From the NCBI GenBank assembly GCA_030849065.1, contig JASAON010001659.1, forward strand, positions 124,001 to 188,000: DNA of 64,000 nt. Direction: 5' to 3'. The notes under the pieces are model-generated. The model was not told where the DNA came from. It was given only the letters and a program-made list of their open reading frames with translations, and did not search any database. A program made the translations under genes and the position numbers. Source of the DNA: Jaenimonas drosophilae. Taxonomy: Eukaryota > Euglenozoa > Kinetoplastea > Trypanosomatida > Trypanosomatidae. Shown one piece after another: positions 16,917 through 27,987 of the stretch (positions within the stretch are counted from its first letter, which is position 1; each line of letters opens with the position of its first letter).

Positions 16917-19094
16917 GGTGCAGGTAGACGTGGTGGTGTTGCGGAAGTCGTGCCTCGTGGACTGTAGTTAGTCGTGTGGTTGCGTGCTCTTGTGCAGTAT
17001 ATGAGATATTCTGTGTGTGTGTGTGTGTGTTGGACTACCCAGCGGGCCTTCCTTGTTGGCCCTACGTAGACGAAGTCGGGAGTAAAGCTCCACTCACCTA
17101 TGGAGCCATCCAGTGAAGAAGAGGGGTAGGAAGAGAACGCGATTGTTTGCGTGTGTGCGGCAGACATCATCCATAAGGAGAGGCATACGATGGTGCAACA
17201 ATGGGGAAGGGCACAGATGCATCTCCCTGCAGATCGCAGAGGAGCGCATGGAGGCTGAAGGGAGAGGAGGGGAAGTTGGTGGGGAGAAGTGATCGATGAA
17301 TGACCTTCAACGCCTTACGACGGCATTCTTCATGAGTTCTGAGGTAAAAGAAAGCGACCACATACAGAGATTCCACACAGTGATCATCGATTTGCCGCGC
17401 GCACATCCACGGCGGCAGAGTGTCGTGACGTCAAACACGGTCATCGCCACCACGCAGACACTGCCCCTCCTTTTCTTGTCTCTTTGGGGAGCGAGAGTCA
17501 GGTGAGTGGATGATGCTCCTGCGACGTGGGCTCCACATGGAAGATATTGCCTCATCATGATTGATGGAGGCTGGATGATTTTTGTCGTGCCGATTCACGA
17601 AAATAAAAGACACCCACGTACACACCACAACTCCACTTGAATACCACTGCTCTCCGCTCGTTGTGTGGCCCAACATCCAAACAAAGACGAACACATCGAT
17701 CACACACACACACACACAACCAATGTAAAACGCACAGCAACAATAACAACAACAACAACAACAAATGAAAAAAAAAAGAGAAGCAATGCTTGCGTGTAGC
17801 CGTGGGTTTATCGTCAGCACGCCGACAGTCAGACCCCCAAAATCCTCCGCCCAAGCGCGGTCGCGGCGTCATCGACCAACGGTGAGGAGTCGTCGGAGTA
17901 TGAGGAGGGGGAAGGGGGAAAGTACGATGAATACCCATGCTCTCTTGCCTCACAAACGGCAGCCTGCATGGTCATCGAACAACAACAGAAAAATAACAAC
18001 AACAACCATCGTATACGCAGCCTTCGTCGCTGTTGATCTAATAGGGGGGAATGGGGAGGAGAGGAGTATGGGTCCACGCAATATAGGCAATGATCCATCA
18101 TCAACATCTTCTTTCGGCGTGTCTTCCATATAGTAGCTCGGTATGTATTGTTATATAATTTTCCTCGTGTGGTAACTCGTCACTGCCAATGACTGCTTCA
18201 TCAACACAACACATCGACAGATCCTCCAGGTAGACTATCTAGAGGATCCAACACAACGCAAGACGCACTCCTCAAAAGACATGAAGATAGCAAAAAAAAT
18301 CACGGATCATCTTTTTCTTTTAGGGTAGATGTTGAACGACATGGAGAGCGCACATAGATGGGGCCTTGCTTCCAACCTCACCAACACCGTCGTGGCGCGC
18401 GTCTACCGACATCATACCTGCTTATGCGGATAAGAAAGCGAAGCAAGCATTCCTCCTGAGCCGATTCTACTCACTCCCCAATGTCAAGCAGTGGTATGTA
18501 TGGAGAGGGGTAGGGAGAGAGCGGTACCCACAAAGAGGCAGTGTGCGACGCGTCGAACGTTTGGAGGAACGAGGCGGGCACGTAAACAAAGAGACAGGGA
18601 TTAGATGGAAGGGTGGAGAAGAGGATGGCCACAGTGACATCCTCAGCGGAGCGTTTTGTGGGGTTTCAGACATCAACACGGCGGGTGCACGTGAGGTCGC
18701 GAGAAGAAACCGTTGCGGGACTAACAAAAAACGTATTCCCATACCCACACTGGCTGTAGAAGCTGTGAGGGGGGCGTGGTTGACGACCGACATGGGACGG
18801 CAGACACTACACTCACAAAATTGTGGCGCACTACCACAACGATGCTTCACACAGCCTGTGAGGGGCTCCGGGGGGCGTGCGTGGGGATTTCAGCCGTCTT
18901 GTATGTGGTGGGTTGTGTTAATACGTCGTAGGATGATGGGTGTGTTGTGAAGCAGAACTTCGTGCCATCCAGAGAATTGCTGCTGACAGACCCCATGAAC
19001 CTCCACAGAGGGTGTGTGCTCTGAGGATGTGAATGTATGAATGTGCGGTTGTGGTGGTAGATCGTCGTCAAGATATGAAGGTATGGAGAAGTGC
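16917..19094. other. Large gene-free gap with simple repeats
   Basis: About 2.2 kb between the small HECT-like gene and CPSF73. It has a (GT)n run at 17012-17031, an (AC)n run at 17701-17718, an (AAC)n run at 17746-17764, and A-rich tracts near 17766 and 18292. A plus-strand open frame of 194 codons at 18366-18950 resembles nothing known and runs against the cluster. No tRNA, snRNA or SL RNA signature was recognised. Confidence 0.5.
17746..17764. repeat. (AAC)n trinucleotide run
   Basis: Tandem AAC triplets followed by an A-rich stretch. Similar AAC/GTT runs recur in other spacers and inside coding sequence in this window. Confidence 0.85.
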
Positions 19095-20144
19095 TTAAAT
19101 ACTGACGTGCTGTGGCGGGGAGAAGAGGCCACAGGTGAGGTGTGAGGGAGAGAACAGGGCGAGCTCTTTTTCGGTTGGGGAGAGAGGTCTGGCCGTCGCC
19201 CGCATGTGCTGGCTACGTCGGACCTCCTCCATCTCGCGCTGGTAAAGGGAGGATGAGGCATTGACGGCGTCCTCGGCATCGGCATTGGCCTGGCCGCTGG
19301 CTTGGCCCGGTGAGGCGGCAACTTGGGCGGCCCCATCATCTTCTTCGTTGTCTGGACGGTAGCAGCCATTCTGGAGTACTTCCTTGCGAACCTCCTGTAC
19401 CTTGTCAATAATGGCTCGGTAGAAGGCCTCGGCCTCGGTCTGATCCACGTAGGTACGTGCGCCATGCTGGATCAGCGGGATCTCAACCTTATCCCGCAGA
19501 GTGATGGCCCAACGAAGGCCATCCACGCTGATGGATTGTGCCTCGGCGTGGTCGCTGAGCATAGCTCGTGCGGCTGCGTCGAACTGGTCCAATGCGACGA
19601 GGTCATCCTCCACAACAAGAAATTGGTGTTTTTCATTTTCTGCCTTCTTGCCATTCACCACCGCCGCCTCCTCGGGGGAGGTATCAGAGGAGACGGCGGC
19701 CGGTGCCACAGCCGCTGCTGAGGTTGGTTGTGGGTGTGGGGCCATAGCAATGCTTCCATAGCCCAGTACATCCTCCGCCGCGGCGCAGTAGGATGCTGGC
19801 CGACCTACCGCCGTGTCCACTGCGTACTTGAAACGAATGAAGAACTCACAGGCATTTTCCTGCCTAACGGCGATGTACCGACCATGAGGGATGAGGTCGA
19901 AGTACTCTCCGCTTTCCGTGGGTATGCAGAAAGTAAGTCCCAGTAGATCAAATGATTGTTGGTCCAGTTGTGCGTACTGATTGTTTTCCAGAAGCACCAT
20001 CAGGTGCCTGACGAACTTGGTCTGAACGTCCTCCTTGCTTAGGCGAATGTGATTCCAACGTTGTACTTCTTCAGGCCGCACGAGGGTTAAGTCTCCTTTC
20101 CAGCACTTTGGCGCGATGAAGAATTGAAGGGAAGCTGCATTCAT
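19095..20144 (-). CDS. Protein of tandem degenerate HECT N-lobe-like repeats (short paralogue)
   Basis: 349 residues from the ATG at 20144. Three repeats are visible. At about 6-52 there is LQFFIAPKCWKGDLTLV followed by IRLSKEDV. At about 68-110 there is LGLTFCIPTESGEYFDLIPH followed by GRYIAVRQENACEFF. At about 205-262 there is a weaker copy (LRWAITL, LIQHGARTYV). The second copy closely follows the HECT N-lobe consensus (LxLTFxV, G, xELxPxG, VTxENxxEY). No C-lobe with a catalytic Cys is present. An Ala/Pro/Ser linker separates repeats 2 and 3. The C-terminus (ALFSPSHLTCGLFSPPQHVS) is shared with the larger paralogue at 22763-24892. Ubiquitin ligase activity is therefore unlikely; a binding role is inference. 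Confidence 0.6.
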   Translation of the reverse strand: MNAASLQFFIAPKCWKGDLTLVRPEEVQRWNHIRLSKEDVQTKFVRHLMVLLENNQYAQLDQQSFDLLGLTFCIPTESGEYFDLIPHGRYIAVRQENACEFFIRFKYAVDTAVGRPASYCAAAEDVLGYGSIAMAPHPQPTSAAAVAPAAVSSDTSPEEAAVVNGKKAENEKHQFLVVEDDLVALDQFDAAARAMLSDHAEAQSISVDGLRWAITLRDKVEIPLIQHGARTYVDQTEAEAFYRAIIDKVQEVRKEVLQNGCYRPDNEEDDGAAQVAASPGQASGQANADAEDAVNASSSLYQREMEEVRRSQHMRATARPLSPTEKELALFSPSHLTCGLFSPPQHVSI

Positions 20145-22762
20145 GAGGTCCACACAGATGCCTACTTGCCTGTCGGGGAGGTTGTTTTGTCAAGAAGGGG
20201 TGGGCTGGGGGGGGGCGTGTGTGTCTGAGTGCTGAGTGTGAGAGGGGAGGGGTGGGGGTGAGGGGCTATCAACGGTGTGCGTGTGTGTGAGGTGGCTTGC
20301 AGTCACCTTACGAAGACGACGCAGCAACGGGGCAAGGGAAGCCAAGCCAAGTGAGGTGGCTGACTTCTTGACTCCTCGTTCGAGTTTGATGGATGATCGG
20401 AGGCACCGCCACAAACTTATAATTGTGTATGATTGGGGAGCCAGAAGGAGTTGGGTGTCTACCACAAAAGGTAATATTGGCAGGCCACCGTCGTCCACGA
20501 AGAGAAGAAGCCGAGCGTTGACGAATCACCGCGCCGGAACAATGAAGTGGGCTTGACACAGTACCGAAGAGGTGTGTGCCTGTGCACGAACACAGCGACG
20601 ACGAGCGGAGTGAGCGTGCGTCCAAAACGATGGAACGTTGGTGATCTCTGACAGCGGAGATAGTCAGACCCACGTTGTATCGTTTGCGTTGCCTCCCAGA
20701 AAGATGTTGTGTTCGTCTGTGCTCTGTTCAACGCCGGTGCGGCGAGGAGTAGACCCAATATGATGGCGCCGTTAACGGCCGAGTTCTTAATTGAAGAGCT
20801 TCGACGAGTGCGTGTAATAGGGGGAGGAAGGCACGAGAGGAGAGGGCCCTAACGAAGGAAGGAACAGAAAGGAAGAAAACCAGAAGAACAACCCTGGGGG
20901 GACAAAGAAAAGATGAAGAACAAAGGAGAGATGAGATAGGCAGCTATTCCTAATCGGTGCTGTTGGTGTTGGGACGGTGCTCAGCTCTGTGAGCGCTGCT
21001 GAGGACGGACAACCTAGATGGGAGGAGAAGAGAGTGAATTGAAGAAGGAGGAGGAGAGGGGCACATAGACTTGGATGCAGAATAGAAGAGTAGAGGTGTG
21101 CATGATGGTATGTGGGGTAGTCGTGGGAGAGGCAGGAGGTCGTCTCCGTCACTGCAGTGGAGGAGCGCGCCAACGCCATCCATACGTTTGTGTGTGCGTG
21201 TGGAGAGAGAGATGAGATGGAGATAGAAGAACACAATACGTGTTCGCGTTGTGGTTGGCATGCCACACCATTGCTGAAGGGAGGGGAAGGGAGGAAGAGT
21301 CTGGCTGACGAACAACTAGAGTGATAATTAGGCAACCACACTTTTGGGCGGAGAGCACAGCGTAGTACAAAGAGAGCAGGCTGACCATTGACAGAGAGGT
21401 GGATGGAACATGGGTGCCAGATGTACATGCATCCTTCCGGGGGTGGCTATCCCCAACGTGTTGTCTTCTGTGGCCCATCTCCACAAACTCAAACCCCACG
21501 TTGTTGTTCAGCCACCCCATGCCAGCGTGCTGACTTCCAAGCATCTATGTCAAACAACCATGGGTACACGATCCAGAGAACAATAGACTACACACCTCTG
21601 GTATACCACCGCCTCTGAAAAATACGGCGCAAGCGAGCTCACATGGCAGCACGGAGCAATAGGAGGGGAACATGAATCACAGTACTTCTGAACCACTCGT
21701 GAACACCGGCTGGTATGGCCGAAACGTGTAGCAACGGGGGTCAGAAAGAAGAAGGAGAGAGAGAGAGAAAACGTGCGCATACAACGTGTCTCGCTACCAA
21801 ATCTGATCTGAAGAAGAGCAAAAATAATCAAAAAAAATCTCCGTACAACTTAATCACAAAGAAAGAAAACAGCATGAAGAATGAAGGAATCATCGAATGA
21901 TAGGGTACTCTGGTCGAGTATATTGGTTTCGGTTGTTGTTGTTGTTGTTGTGTGTGTCGTGATCTATTGTGCTGATATGAGGAGAAATTGTCTCCCCCGC
22001 CTCATCAACGACCGATGACCTCCCCGCAATTGGCGTTGTTCGGGGAGAGTGTGTGCGAGAGAGAGAGGCCTCCTTCGGGTTCCACGGAGCGGCAGTCAGG
22101 CACCAAAAAACAATCTTCAAGTAGCTGCGACGATCTCCATGGACACCCACTCTCTCATCAACGAAAAAGAAAAGAAGAAACAACAAAGATTAACATGGAG
22201 GAAGAGAAGGAGTAGGAGCACTGCACACGGTGGTGAGTGCTGTGAGAGGTGGTGCTGGAACCTACCGTATGTTCCAGTAAAGGTCAGCCCTCTGCGCGGA
22301 CCCTTTCCTTGTAATGATGATGATGTCGTTTCACCGACAAATATCCCGAGGAGCGACCAAACACGCCTCTCATCTGTCTTGCTTGAGCACGTCAAGCACA
22401 GCATCCGCATCCACAACACGCACGCACGCAATGCCACTAACATCACAGCGTCTTCACACACACACACGCACACAAAATGAAAAACTACACCCGACGCAGG
22501 ACGCCACAGATCACACAATAGAAAGACACATGCGTGTATTGTGGAGGGATGACCCGTCCACAACAAAAGACGTCAAGCCTCTTTTTCTGGACCACCTCCA
22601 CGGAAAGCTGCATGCACCATCGTCGTCCGATGAGGAGGGGAGAGCGGGTGGGTGATGGGGACGCTGATGATCGGCCCTCTTTTGTTGGGGTGGGAGGTGG
22701 TGGGGATTTGACGGGGTTGTGGATCTGCCGAGTACGGCCGAGTTGGAAACCTGTGGTATCGC
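20145..22762. other. Large gene-free gap
   Basis: About 2.6 kb between the two HECT-like paralogues. It has a G-rich run near 20208, a (GTT)n run at 21932-21950, A-rich tracts near 21825-21870, and many C/T-rich stretches in the sense direction. Several open frames of 90-210 codons are low-complexity translations without recognisable domains. No RNA gene was recognised. Confidence 0.5.
21932..21950. repeat. (GTT)n trinucleotide run
   Basis: Six GTT units followed by a short GT run, in the spacer between the two HECT-like paralogues. Confidence 0.85.
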
Positions 22763-24892
22763 TCACATGACTTTAGTGCTTACGTGCTGAACCGGCGCGA
22801 AGAGCCCGTGACTTTGGTGGGTTGGGGAGAAGAGGGCCTTCTCGCGGTCAGAGGGGGGAATGGGTTGCGCCTGCTCGCGCTGAATTTGGCTGTTTTTGAT
22901 CTCTTCCTCCACGCGGCGGCGAACAAGACTGGGAACGGCGGTCTCCTCTATCGGTGATGCAGAGGCTGGGGGAGGATATATGCCGAAGCGCAAGATAGAT
23001 TCCCGCATCTCTCCAATCTTGGCGGCGATCGTGTTGAGGTATGACACCAATTCCTCCTCCTTAACCCGGATTCCCGCTCCGCCCGGGCGAAGCTCTTCAT
23101 AAAACTTTGGTGGAAGACTCATCTCCCAAAAGTAGGTGACCAACTTGGCCGTGTGGGAGATGCCTTCACTCGTCAACATGGAGTGAGTCTGTGACTCCCA
23201 CGTGTTCAGCCACGTCAGATCATCGCTAGAGAGTGAGCCAACCAGAGCCAGCCCAGATTCGCGGGGCTGTTGTGGGGCGTGGGCTGCCTCCGTCAGCTTC
23301 CTTGTGGGGCAGTCTACATCGATGCGCAGGACATCCACCTGCTGCATGCGCTTCCACTCGGCGCCGACGCGGGAGAAGAACTCCGACGCGTTCTCCCGGG
23401 TTACACTGATTCCGTGCCCGTTTGGGATGAGCTCGAAGTTTCCCCTGCTCGTCGGGATGCTAAAGAAGAGATTCATTGCCTCGATGCTTTGCTTGCTGTC
23501 GGCTAGGAAGCGTTCACGGAGACGCATGAGATGGTTGATGTGCTCGCGGCAAATGGGGTCGTGGCTGTCCAGGGAAAACTTGTTCCATGTGTTAGAGTTG
23601 TCAGGGTGAAACTGCCTGTTTTTGTTGTACTTACTGACACTGGATTTATTGGAAGAGCTTGGGGGAGGTGGGTTCTTGCTGAAGCACCGATGAATTTCAT
23701 CTCGGTGCTGCTCCGTGAGCTCCACAAAGTGGTCAATGTTCTCTGGCGTCACCATGACAAACTGACCATTCTCCATCAAGGTCACTGTGCCGAAGGGAAG
23801 CTGAATGTGAAAGGAAATTTGCCCTGCGGGAATTGATTGTGGCGACATGGCCAAGGTCTTCACAGAGTCCCAAAAGAGGTTTTCCTGAAGGCGTTCTGCG
23901 TCGTCCAGGTCATCAACGGCTTCGGCCTCTACCCTGGGGTTCATCTTGACACTTGGGGTCTTCTCCAGGGACTGGTCCGCATGGCGCGAAGGACTTTGGT
24001 TGATGGCCATGGCAGGTTCGATGGCTGTGGTCGTGGTGACGTCGCGATAAATCTTGTTGACGGGGGTGGCGGAGTCGGGGTTGGGGCTGGGTGGGCGTTG
24101 CATCGTCCCGCAATGCTGGAGCGATTGCAGTGCTTGGTCAGCAGCAACAAGGAAGGCGCGGGCGGAGTTCCAGGCTACACGGTCCTTGGTGCTGTAGGCC
24201 ACCCCGCCGGCACTAATCGGCACCAATCGAGCTCGGAAAGGCACAGCGTAGGTCATGTCCAGCAGGTTCCACACATCCTCCCCTCCCACATACCAGGAAG
24301 ACGAAGGGGAAAGGAGTTCACGCTGAATACACCGCAGGATGATGGGGTAGCTGTTGCCGAGGAGATTGGCTCGGGCGTTGAGTGGAAGACGGGGAAGGGC
24401 CTCGCGGATGTACTGCGGGGAGGCGACAGAGGAGCTGCCATGTGGCTTTGCCGCAAAGCGACGGTACACCAAAAGGAGATCCATGAAGGAATCAAAGTTG
24501 TTTGGCGTCACCTCTACCCTCGAACCCCCCGGAAACAGCTCGAAAACCGTGCCATCGAGCTGTGGTACGGCAAAGTAGATGGTTGGGAGCGGCCCAGTAG
24601 AGGAGCTCGCGGGTGCTAACGACGGGGTGGCGGAGACGTGAGAAGAGAATGCAGGAAAGCCGCTTGTTTGTAGTTGTTCTACGGTTTTGTCAAACTGGCG
24701 TACAGCGGCATCAAAGAAGGATGCCTTGTTGGCCTGTGCAGTTTCCAGCAGCAGACGGAAGGTATCTCCGGCGCTGGAGGGTTGCGATTGGTGAACCGCC
24801 CGCAGGCAGCGGTCCAGCAAGTGACGAAGCCCGGAGGTTTCAAAGAACTCCTTGTAGGATGCCTGGTCGGCAGGGCTGTTACCAACGTTCAT
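22763..24892 (-). CDS. Protein of tandem degenerate HECT N-lobe-like repeats (long paralogue)
   Basis: 709 residues. Five repeats can be followed: about 105-146 (IYFAVPQLDGTVFELFPGGS then VEVTPNN), 212-252 (MTYAVP, degenerate), 358-402 (ISFHIQLPFGTVTLMENG then VMVTPENIDHFVEL), 474-515 (LFFSIPTSRGNFELIPNGHG then ISVTRENASEFF) and 585-638 (TYFWEM, ELRPGGAGIRV). Each resembles the HECT N-lobe segment LxxxFxV-G-xxELxPGGxxxxVTxENxxxF. No catalytic C-lobe follows. The tail ALFSPTHQSHGLFAPVQHVS is shared with the paralogue at 19095-20144. Linkers are Ser/Pro-rich. The function is unknown; it might bind E2 enzymes or ubiquitin, or merely reuse the fold. Confidence 0.65.
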   Translation of the reverse strand: MNVGNSPADQASYKEFFETSGLRHLLDRCLRAVHQSQPSSAGDTFRLLLETAQANKASFFDAAVRQFDKTVEQLQTSGFPAFSSHVSATPSLAPASSSTGPLPTIYFAVPQLDGTVFELFPGGSRVEVTPNNFDSFMDLLLVYRRFAAKPHGSSSVASPQYIREALPRLPLNARANLLGNSYPIILRCIQRELLSPSSSWYVGGEDVWNLLDMTYAVPFRARLVPISAGGVAYSTKDRVAWNSARAFLVAADQALQSLQHCGTMQRPPSPNPDSATPVNKIYRDVTTTTAIEPAMAINQSPSRHADQSLEKTPSVKMNPRVEAEAVDDLDDAERLQENLFWDSVKTLAMSPQSIPAGQISFHIQLPFGTVTLMENGQFVMVTPENIDHFVELTEQHRDEIHRCFSKNPPPPSSSNKSSVSKYNKNRQFHPDNSNTWNKFSLDSHDPICREHINHLMRLRERFLADSKQSIEAMNLFFSIPTSRGNFELIPNGHGISVTRENASEFFSRVGAEWKRMQQVDVLRIDVDCPTRKLTEAAHAPQQPRESGLALVGSLSSDDLTWLNTWESQTHSMLTSEGISHTAKLVTYFWEMSLPPKFYEELRPGGAGIRVKEEELVSYLNTIAAKIGEMRESILRFGIYPPPASASPIEETAVPSLVRRRVEEEIKNSQIQREQAQPIPPSDREKALFSPTHQSHGLFAPVQHVSTKVM

Positions 24893-27093
24893 TCACCTAC
24901 TTCTCTAGAAACGTCCCGGCCCGTGGGGGGACTGTGAGTGAGTGTGTGTGGGGAGGGGGGCGGGAGGGGGGTTAGGGTACTTCTACAGCCCGAACAGGAG
25001 CAACACAGCAGCGACGGTGCGATGGCGCTGTTGCCCGAAAACCACGTTGACGACTCCTTCTTTCTCCTGTCGATAAACGACGAGAGAGAGAGCAATGGCG
25101 GGAGGCTAGCGAGAGGTGGTTCTCTCAACGGCGGCGCCACGGTAGACGTAGGGGGTGTTTTTGGTATTCTTTTTTTGTGTGTGTGGGGGTGGGGGGTGGT
25201 AGGGGGATTGTGGTGGAGATCCCAGAAATGTGAGTGTTCAGGCTTAGGACGCCGAGGGAGGATAAACAAAAACTTTTTCAGCAACCCCGCGGACAAAGAC
25301 AACAAGAGCAAGTCGCTACGCCGTTACCCCTCAAGTCCAAGACCAAGAGTCAAGGTGTGATGAGAACACACGGAGAGGGGAGGCGGTAGGGTGTGGGGTG
25401 TGTTCGACAACTTCCAGTGGAATGGACTATCCAGCAAACCACACACGATTCACCACGTCGAGTACGAACAGATATGGGAAGTCCGATCGCTGATGATCCT
25501 CTCTCGCCCAGGTCCAGTGAGTGCGATATGCGCTACTCTTGGCTGAGGAGTCGGAGGAGGTTCTTGTGCACCTGCGTACTCCAGCTGACAGATGCTGACG
25601 AGGTTTGGATTGGCGCAGCGAGTCGGGAGAACCCCAAAACCAAAAAGAAAAAAGCCGCAAACTCTAGTCGATTTGGCACCAGCTTGTATAGACGCAGAAG
25701 CCAAATCAATCGCAACTCAGAGCACCACAGAGCAAAATGAAACAAACAAAACAGCAAACAGAAGAACAACAGACAAAGCGACGGAAGGGTGCGCGACAAC
25801 AACAACACGAGAACGAGGTGGAAGAGTGACAGCCGTCAGATGTTGCTATTTATCCTTCTTCAGGCGCCAAAATCCGGGGGAGAACCGAAGCAAAAAGGGA
25901 AAAGAGCAAAGGAAATACAAGAATGAAGAATCGACACCACCGCACAGCACGTCAGCCGAGGAGAGGATTGTGAGAGAGGTAATGAATGATGTGCTGATGG
26001 ATGGTTGGTGGCGACGTTCCGTTATCCACAAAATTAGACTGTAAAGCTTTCCCTTAGTACTTCCTGTGTTGCGTGTGAGTCAAAAATTTCCTCCTTCGTG
26101 TGCTAAAAGAAAAACAAGGAAGCGGTGCGTGGTGCGTTGTGTAGGTGGGCCTTGAGGGGGGAGGGGGGAGATCGTCGTCGTATTGTCTAGTGTTGGGCCC
26201 TAATTTTGTGTGGTAAAGTGGCTGTACGGTCAAGGCCACACGACAATCCCCAGTATACTTCTCTATTTAGGTGGCACGTGAGAGCCAATGACCAGCGTGG
26301 ACTCGAGTGCTTGTGTGTGTGAGAGAGAAAGGGGCAAGACGGCAACCAACTCGACCTCTCACCAGTTGCGTTTTGGATGCTGCGTACCAACTAAATGGGG
26401 GTTCCTGAATGAAATGAGAACGAAACAAAAGAAGAGTGCATATATGAAGTGGCCATCACCAAGAGGGGTGCCTACACCGAGGTGGTCGGTCTTTCATTCC
26501 ATCTCCGTGGTTGTTGTTGGCTTCTCAAGGGAAGCGCCGTAACAGCGCCGTTTTGATGGGGTGAAAAAGAACATGGAAGCCGAGGAATTGAAGGTTGATC
26601 GCTCCATCAACACCTTCACCCCTGCACACGGTATCGAGGTATGCTGTATTTGCGTGTTGCGGACCGCCCAGCAAGTGTATCTGTGACAGAGCACATGGAC
26701 GGACTTGAGCGGTCAAGAAAGGATCGATAAAGGTGGATGTGATGAAGGGGGATTGTCTCCAAAGGGAGGTCGGGAGAAGGACCACGAGACGTTGCAGGTT
26801 CTTATGCCGCCCAGCAAGTGTGTGCGCGTCAGGACCCTTGCCTCCTCATAGAAGTTCCCCCTTAATCAACAAAAAAATGGTGTTATGGTAGTCTGCGGCG
26901 ATCGTGATGATCTGTTGCAACGTACCAGCGGGCCATCCTCTCCGAAACATAGAACAAACAAACAAGTGCCAAACGAAGAGCGTACCACACGTGGCCAGTG
27001 AAGCGGGCAAGGTCGCTCGTTGTGAGAGTGCCCCCCTCGCCTTCCTCACCTACAGGGCTGTGTGTGTGCGCGTCTGAATGAGGTATCCACGTT
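24893..27093. other. Large gene-free gap
   Basis: About 2.2 kb between the mutarotase and the long HECT-like gene. It has G-rich stretches near 24950 and 25175-25210 and A-rich tracts near 25640 and 25745. A 15-base direct repeat (CCGCCCAGCAAGTGT) lies at 26664-26678 and 26807-26821. No coding frame with domain similarity and no tRNA-like box pair was seen. Confidence 0.5.
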
Positions 27094-27987
27094 TTAAAGC
27101 TTCGACTCAGGCGTACTGCCCAGAAGGACTATCTCCTGGGACCCCATCCAGCTAGCAGTTGGGGGAAGTGTGATGTTTTTCATCACGCTGCCATGCTCCA
27201 CGCAGACGAAGGACTTGTAGCCGTCCGTTGGAAGGTCCTTGATATCTGCGCAACGCTTCTCACCAGGGTTCCAGAGCACCACATCATCCAAGTTGATGCC
27301 ACTGATGTGCATGCTGCGGTGCTTCTTGGGCTCCTGAAGAATGACTGCGCAGCTCTGATCTGGGTAGATGCGGTCTACCTCACCCTCCAAGACCGTCACG
27401 CGCTGAGCAGGGATCTTCTTCTCCTCCCCCATGGCCCTCGTCTTCACCTGATCAATGAAGTCGGTGCGATTGAAGCCATTGACGAGGGTCCCGTTGATCT
27501 GATCCACGGCGAAGTAGGTGTGGAAGGCAAACTGAAAGCTGCACGGGAGCTCCTCGTTCAGGTTGGAGATCTTCATGACGAGCTTAAGGCAGGAGTTGCT
27601 AAAGCGTACGGTGTAGGTCAGAACCACCGTCGCGTCGCTGGAGTCAAGCTGCTTCGTGGAGAGGTCGTTGATGGGAACCTTGAGGCTAAAGGTTGCCTGA
27701 CCGTTTTCGGCATCCTCCACATGCCACAAACGGAGACGGCCAAAGCCGTGAGAGGGGCTCAGCTTACCGCGGCTGCCAAACTGAGGGAAGATGATGGGCA
27801 CACCACCACGCAGTGCCACGCGATCCTCGAACAGCGCCTTGGGGCTCAGGTACAAGTGCTCCGTGCCGTCTGCCGTCTTCCAGCTGGCGAGATGCGCTCC
27901 CTGCTCGTACACCACAATAGAGCTGCCATCCTCGTTCTTCACGCAAATGTGGCCACGACCGTTCGCATCGGGAATGAAGGCAGCCAT
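27094..27987 (-). CDS. D-hexose-6-phosphate mutarotase (aldose-1-epimerase family) with glycosomal SKL terminus
   Basis: 297 residues from the ATG at 27987; the upstream open frame has no homology. The protein matches the YeaD type of aldose epimerase. It has YEQGAHLASWKTADG, the RGGVPIIFPQFG segment, the catalytic-His region SHGFGRLRLWHVED, the second His in AFHTYFAV, and VVLWNPGEK. It interconverts alpha and beta anomers of glucose 6-phosphate and related sugars. It ends in SKL, the canonical peroxisomal/glycosomal targeting signal (PTS1), which fits the glycosomal location of early glycolysis and the pentose-phosphate pathway in kinetoplastids. Length and motifs are normal. Confidence 0.9.
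   Translation of the reverse strand: MAAFIPDANGRGHICVKNEDGSSIVVYEQGAHLASWKTADGTEHLYLSPKALFEDRVALRGGVPIIFPQFGSRGKLSPSHGFGRLRLWHVEDAENGQATFSLKVPINDLSTKQLDSSDATVVLTYTVRFSNSCLKLVMKISNLNEELPCSFQFAFHTYFAVDQINGTLVNGFNRTDFIDQVKTRAMGEEKKIPAQRVTVLEGEVDRIYPDQSCAVILQEPKKHRSMHISGINLDDVVLWNPGEKRCADIKDLPTDGYKSFVCVEHGSVMKNITLPPTASWMGSQEIVLLGSTPESKL

Noticed and set aside
17829..18107. Minus-strand open frame of 92 codons with a hydrophobic segment
   Set aside because: A signal-peptide-like Leu/Cys run arises from AAC/ACA repeats; no conserved feature and no clear acceptor.
20787..21428. Minus-strand open frame of 213 codons
   Set aside because: The translation is Ser/Leu/Pro-rich, reflecting C/T-rich spacer sequence; no start context or domain supports it.
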